Assembly: GCA_963662525.1 (NCBI GenBank)
Contig: OY759717.1
Span: 434,001 to 498,000, forward strand
Origin: CAZSDU01 sp963662525
GTDB lineage: Bacteria > Bacteroidota > Bacteroidia > Bacteroidales > FEN-979
DNA length: 64,000 nucleotides
Reading direction: 5' to 3'
The notes beneath the pieces are model-generated. The model searched no databases. It had not been told where the DNA came from and saw only the letters and a program-made list of their open reading frames with translations. Below, in pieces: positions 60,874-64,000 of this stretch; the first letter of the stretch is position 1, and each line of letters opens with the position of its first letter. The translations under genes were made by a program, and so were the position numbers.

Positions 60874-60922
60874 ATTTACGATTTACAGATGACAATTTAC
60901 AGATGCCGGATAACAGATAAAA
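60874..60922. repeat. Heptamer array (ATTTACA / GATGACA words), seven units
   Basis: Seven consecutive 7-base units alternate between ATTTACA-like and GATGACA-like words, giving a visible 14-base super-period. It begins eight bases upstream of the phosphodiesterase start codon. Confidence 0.8.
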
Positions 60923-60992
60923 GTGAAAAAATATTTGCATTTTCCCGTAGAATATCTTATACTTGTAGCTTGTAATAAAAGCCTTCAAGTTG

Positions 60993-61068
60993 CTCTAACC
61001 TTTCTCTGACCTTTCTCTTACTTTCTTCTGATTTACTTCTGATTTACTTCTGGTTTTCCTCTAAAATC
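60993..61068. repeat. Degenerate 11-base periodic array, pyrimidine-rich on the plus strand
   Basis: Seven units related to CTCTGACCTTT and CTTCTGATTTA follow each other, six of 11 bases and one of 10. The plus strand is nearly all C and T with A or G at fixed positions. The 11-base period is not codon-compatible, so it is not coding. Confidence 0.7.
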
Positions 61069-61167
61069 AAAGCATATGCGAAGCATATACGGAACTTGAT
61101 CCCTACTTGACACATGCTTACCTTCCGATTACGGTTTGTTTACCATGAAAATTATAAAAAAAAATAT

Positions 61168-61175
61168 TAAGTTTG
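61168..61175 (+). promoter_or_regulatory. Promoter -7-like box upstream of the truncated ORF and LuxR-type regulator
   Basis: TAAGTTTG matches TAnnTTTG, 19 bases before the ATG at 61195. It may drive both the short ORF and the regulator at 61381. Confidence 0.5.
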
Positions 61176-61194
61176 GAACCATAAACAAAAGCAC

Positions 61195-61323
61195 ATGAAA
61201 AGAACGATGTTTCCTTCGACCATTATTCTCCTCCTGCTTTCTTCAACTCACTTAGAAGCCCAGATCTTCCAGGATACTCCTGTCTTGCCCGGCCAAAACA
61301 ACGGTCTGGAAGTTTATCAGTAA
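61195..61323 (+). pseudogene. Short secreted ORF, probably a truncated gene
   Basis: A 42-codon ORF encodes a convincing signal peptide (MKRTMFPSTIILLLLSSTHL, cleavage near LEAQ) and then only about 19 further residues before a TAA. The frame stays open after the stop for 57 bases and runs directly into the regulator ORF at 61381 in the same frame. The read-on peptide (starting SGRVNDQNGYYG) looks like plausible protein sequence. This suggests a secreted-protein gene truncated by a stop codon or deletion. A genuine small secreted peptide is also possible. Confidence 0.5.
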
Positions 61324-61380
61324 TCAGGGAGAGTCAATGATCAGAACGGTTATTATGGTATCTTACAGAAAAATGATGTT

Positions 61381-62001
61381 ATGATCTCGCTGTATGTTAT
61401 TGATGACCACTTTTTAATTGGTTCCGGTTTTAAAGAAGAATTTCATCCGGAAACCGACGGAATTGAAGTTTTCGGTTGTTCGGAAAATGTCAATGATGCC
61501 ATTGAAAAGATAAAACCCTCAAAGATAAATATCATCGTTCTTGATTTATTCATAAAATTCATTGATCCGGTAACCAATATCCGGCGCATACGCGCAAAAT
61601 TTCCATCCATTCCCGTTGTCATACTCTCGTTTGAGAACGCTCTTGAATATCAGGTTAAAATGTTCAATGAAGGAGCCAGGGCCTTTCTTTCTAAAAATGA
61701 CAATAAGGAAACCATGAAAGATATTTTTCGCCAGGTGGCAATGGGAAAGGTTATAGTTCCTGATGAAGTGCTGAAATCAAATGATTCAACCTTTCATATT
61801 ATTCCCAAAACTGTACTAACGCCAGATGAAAGAGAAATCATCGTGGATCTGTCGGAAGGAAATACCATAAAATCAATTGCCCATTCCCGTAACAGGACGC
61901 CATCAGCCATTGAAAAAGTTTTAAAGAAGATCCGCGAGAAATACAACGCCAGAACAAATTACGAATTGCTGGTATCATTAGTCAAAGCAAAAAAAATCTA
62001 G
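61381..62001 (+). CDS. Orphan NarL/FixJ-type response regulator with LuxR-like HTH
   Basis: A 206-aa regulator. The receiver (about 1-120) has the acidic pair in VIDDHF, phosphoacceptor Asp in IIVLDLF, Ser in VILSFE and Lys in LSKNDN. The C-terminal domain (about 143-206) has the LuxR/GerE-type helix-turn-helix: LTPDEREIIVDLSEGNTIK, then TPSAIEKVLKKIREKY. No histidine kinase is next to it. It lies 57 bases after a truncated secreted ORF and in the same frame, and 264 bases before a large T9SS-type secreted protein, which could be its target. That last point is inference only. Confidence 0.9.
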   Translation: MISLYVIDDHFLIGSGFKEEFHPETDGIEVFGCSENVNDAIEKIKPSKINIIVLDLFIKFIDPVTNIRRIRAKFPSIPVVILSFENALEYQVKMFNEGARAFLSKNDNKETMKDIFRQVAMGKVIVPDEVLKSNDSTFHIIPKTVLTPDEREIIVDLSEGNTIKSIAHSRNRTPSAIEKVLKKIREKYNARTNYELLVSLVKAKKI

Positions 62002-62265
62002 TCTTCACAACCCGATTATTCTGCTGTAATCACGCAAAGTTTCCAGATAAATTCCATAATTCGGAAGACCATTTTCCGGATATCTGAAGTGTACAATTCC
62101 TGTTTATTTCTATTGATAGATTAAAGCAATCATTTTAGTTTTATTGGCTCATTCCGGAACAAAAATGGAGGTTGCCTATGGTCACATTCCATGCTTCCGG
62201 ACGAGGCTGTATCAAGGATTCATCCATGTTAAATAACCATAAATGTCAACTTAAACCTTAAAACC
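62002..62265. other. Intergenic region before the T9SS protein, nothing recognised
   Basis: These 264 bases hold no ORF of note and no clear promoter consensus. A weak inverted repeat (CGGAA with TTCCG) is visible near 62080-62100. Confidence 0.5.
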
Positions 62266-64000
62266 ATGAAAAAAAGTTTATTGATTTTTCTGCTTGCACT
62301 CATTTCTGCGGCAGGATTTCCGCAACGGTATGAAGTTGTTACCTCAGATCCCTTGATTCCATTTAAACGTCATTTCTCCTACTCTATTGAAAAAGGGCAG
62401 GTGAATGGTCAGCCGCGTCATTTCATGGCCGGGAATCAAACCGACTGGCTGGTAAACAGCAAAGTGATTAAAGGGAATAGCAGTACGTTTTTAACCGGGA
62501 GAGCCGTGGAGTTAACCAATGAAACAGCCAATATTCTGTTGACCGACTTTGTTGTTTCCCCTGAAAATGAAACTTCACAATATGCTGCCGGAACCGGTAT
62601 TTATTTCCCCAGCGGGCCTACCGGGATGGGTTACGTTTACCTGGGCATTTACGAAAGAGGTACCATGCAGTTAAGCACCCTGGTTTTCTTTGATCTTATT
62701 TATCCCGGAGCAGATATTGGAAATACTGCAGGAACAAGGATCAAATATTCAGCCAGGGAAGGCGCCTATTATATCAGCGGCATCATGGTTGATCGGACGT
62801 TTGTTGGTATGAATATGAATAACCTGGATTGTTATTCCAAAGGATTCATACTGAAAGTAAGCCGGCCATATACCCAGGCCAACGTTCTGGTCCTTGATCC
62901 TGACCCGCTTGCTGATCCAAGATTGGGACGTCTGTGTTCGGTGAATGATATCGAAATAAATGCTGATGAGTCATTGATTGCATTTACAGGTGTGAATACG
63001 GAAGAAGAGTTTTCAGGTTATTACCAGCCCATGGTTGGAATGATCGATATGAATCTCAACCTGCAATGGTGCTTTGCCTATGAATTGACCAACCTTCGGT
63101 ATTCCGGAATTGATGTTGAATTTGGCCGTAATAATGAAAGCCTGTTCGCATTATTTAATTCAGAAGACAGGCCCTTTGCCATCATGGAAATGGGAATGAA
63201 CGGCCTGGTAGTGCAGCAACCGGAAGAATATATTTTCGACATGCCGGTATGTTATGATCTGTCGGTACCGGAATTAATTCCTGCCATCGCCCGGGGCCAT
63301 ATCATGCACTACACTGAAAGTGGCGGATTGATCGTGACGGGAAATACCTATATTGAATCAGAAAAGAGAGATTATTATCAAAGTCTTTTCAAATATGATA
63401 TTCCGATTGCCACCGATTTAAGATCCGGACGACCGGATATCAGCCCATATTCCTGCGACCTCGTCCCCCTTGGCAGTCAGCGCGTGCTCACAAGCTGGTG
63501 GGCTCCCGAAAACTCCATTTACTATGAAGGGAACCTGTTTATTGTGGGATCATATAACAATAATAATGCAACTTTCGGTTACAATTATATTAACGTGAAC
63601 GGGTTTAATACAACAGATCCTCATTGTTTTGTCCCGGGCCGGGCTGGAATAAAGGATCTTGAGACACGGCAGCTCAAGAAACCATCTTATGCAACAGTAA
63701 CCTATGCCCATGGTCTTGAAAGTTTCATTTATTCCTGGATACCAGAACCAAATATCGAATGCAGGGCCGGGGATGGAAAATCTGCCGCCAACATCGGGGA
63801 TAATGATATGACTGGAGCTATCTGGAAATATGTTGGAATGGATGAAGGTGGTATCCATGCCATTCTGAATGCTGATTCTCCCTCAAAATACAAGATCAGC
63901 GTATATGATATCACAGGAAAAATAGTATATTCTGCTCAGTACAATGTTGAAGGACAAAAAACTGTTTACATGAAATTTAATCCGGGAAATCAGTTGTATC
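62266..64000 (+). CDS. Secreted protein with C-terminal type IX sorting domain (cut off by the window end)
   Basis: The reading frame is open from ATG 62266 to the last base, 578 codons without a stop. The product has a signal peptide (MKKSLLIFLLALISAAG) and a long region without recognised catalytic motifs, in which segments with regularly spaced aromatic and Gly residues (such as LIVTGNTYIES, LFIVGSYNNNN) suggest a beta-propeller-like fold. At about residue 545 a typical Por secretion C-terminal domain begins (YKISVYDITGKIVYS), so the gene should end about 30 codons beyond the window. It is predicted to be exported by the T9SS. No clear TAnnTTTG box was seen in the 264 bases before it. Confidence 0.85.
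   Translation, partial: MKKSLLIFLLALISAAGFPQRYEVVTSDPLIPFKRHFSYSIEKGQVNGQPRHFMAGNQTDWLVNSKVIKGNSSTFLTGRAVELTNETANILLTDFVVSPENETSQYAAGTGIYFPSGPTGMGYVYLGIYERGTMQLSTLVFFDLIYPGADIGNTAGTRIKYSAREGAYYISGIMVDRTFVGMNMNNLDCYSKGFILKVSRPYTQANVLVLDPDPLADPRLGRLCSVNDIEINADESLIAFTGVNTEEEFSGYYQPMVGMIDMNLNLQWCFAYELTNLRYSGIDVEFGRNNESLFALFNSEDRPFAIMEMGMNGLVVQQPEEYIFDMPVCYDLSVPELIPAIARGHIMHYTESGGLIVTGNTYIESEKRDYYQSLFKYDIPIATDLRSGRPDISPYSCDLVPLGSQRVLTSWWAPENSIYYEGNLFIVGSYNNNNATFGYNYINVNGFNTTDPHCFVPGRAGIKDLETRQLKKPSYATVTYAHGLESFIYSWIPEPNIECRAGDGKSAANIGDNDMTGAIWKYVGMDEGGIHAILNADSPSKYKISVYDITGKIVYSAQYNVEGQKTVYMKFNPGNQLY

Larger units (their letters stand above)
60867..61194. other. Intergenic region with heptamer and 11-mer repeat arrays
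   Basis: No gene was found in these 328 bases. It holds a seven-unit heptamer array (60874-60922), an 11-base periodic pyrimidine-rich array (60993-61068), a short hairpin with arms ATATGC and GCATAT around GAA (61074-61088), and a promoter-like box at 61168-61175. Confidence 0.8.

Noticed and set aside
61074..61088. Short ATATGC/GCATAT hairpin as an operator
   Set aside because: Six-base arms in AT-rich DNA are expected by chance and no second copy was found nearby.
1..64000. tRNA, rRNA, CRISPR, insertion sequence or prophage
   Set aside because: No cloverleaf-like sequence, regular spacer array, transposase, integrase or phage structural gene was found on reading both strands.

Overview
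The window reads as chromosomal DNA of an uncultured-type Bacteroidota, most likely in or near the Bacteroidales/Marinilabiliales. The grounds are promoter-like TAnnTTTG boxes upstream of many genes, type IX secretion (Por) C-terminal sorting domains on secreted proteins, a Rho with a long charged insertion, a LytS/LytTR pair with a LiaF-like protein, DUF1573, DUF4293 and DUF2279 proteins, and a TopoIV-type ParE. No rRNA, tRNA, CRISPR array, insertion sequence or prophage gene was seen. Coding density is very high, and convergent genes often abut or overlap.

Layout: 1-7.5 kb is a signalling cluster (end of one histidine kinase, a 1264-aa multi-sensor kinase with a PocR domain, an Rcp1-like regulator, a three-PAS hybrid kinase). 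7.5-12 kb holds a secreted T9SS-type protein, PpnP, a 7TM histidine kinase and an MscS channel. 12-14.6 kb is a LiaF-LytS-LytTR envelope-stress unit, followed by an outer-membrane barrel. 16-22 kb carries dapF, a GNAT, mltG, DUF2279, a small membrane protein, nnr (NAD(P)HX repair) and a hydrolase-only alarmone HD protein. Then come parE, scpB, a three-gene glycan cluster (GT4, formyltransferase/beta-propeller fusion, flippase) and nadR-pnuC. 30-35.5 kb is an ion-transport block (cation/proton antiporter, PiT, DedA, Kup). 35.5-38.8 kb holds the two halves of transketolase separated by a von Willebrand factor A gene. 38.9-52.8 kb contains a NagZ/beta-lactamase-family fusion, a membrane protein, a rhomboid, an ADP-forming acyl-CoA synthetase, a DUF1295 enzyme, a FakA-FakB-like fusion, DUF1573, an aminotransferase, a NamZ-type muramidase and a LolC/E-type permease. 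52.8-56.5 kb is an operon of cysH, a diiron beta-lactamase-fold protein and a hybrid kinase. The window ends with mpl, rho, DUF4293, a phosphodiesterase, an orphan LuxR-type regulator and a truncated T9SS-secreted protein.

Several genes fit together functionally. DapF, MltG, NagZ-like, NamZ-like and Mpl cover peptidoglycan precursor synthesis and recycling. NadR and PnuC salvage nicotinamide riboside. CysH reduces sulfate and is translationally coupled to a probable oxygen/iron-sensing ODP-like protein, then a soluble kinase.

The most unusual structure is a set of short degenerate tandem arrays, mostly with a 7-bp period (two with 8 bp), at gene junctions. Each locus has its own word, and the architecture recalls cyanobacterial STRR heptanucleotide repeats. 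One pair of arrays lies inside the first codons of the VWA gene that interrupts the transketolase pair.
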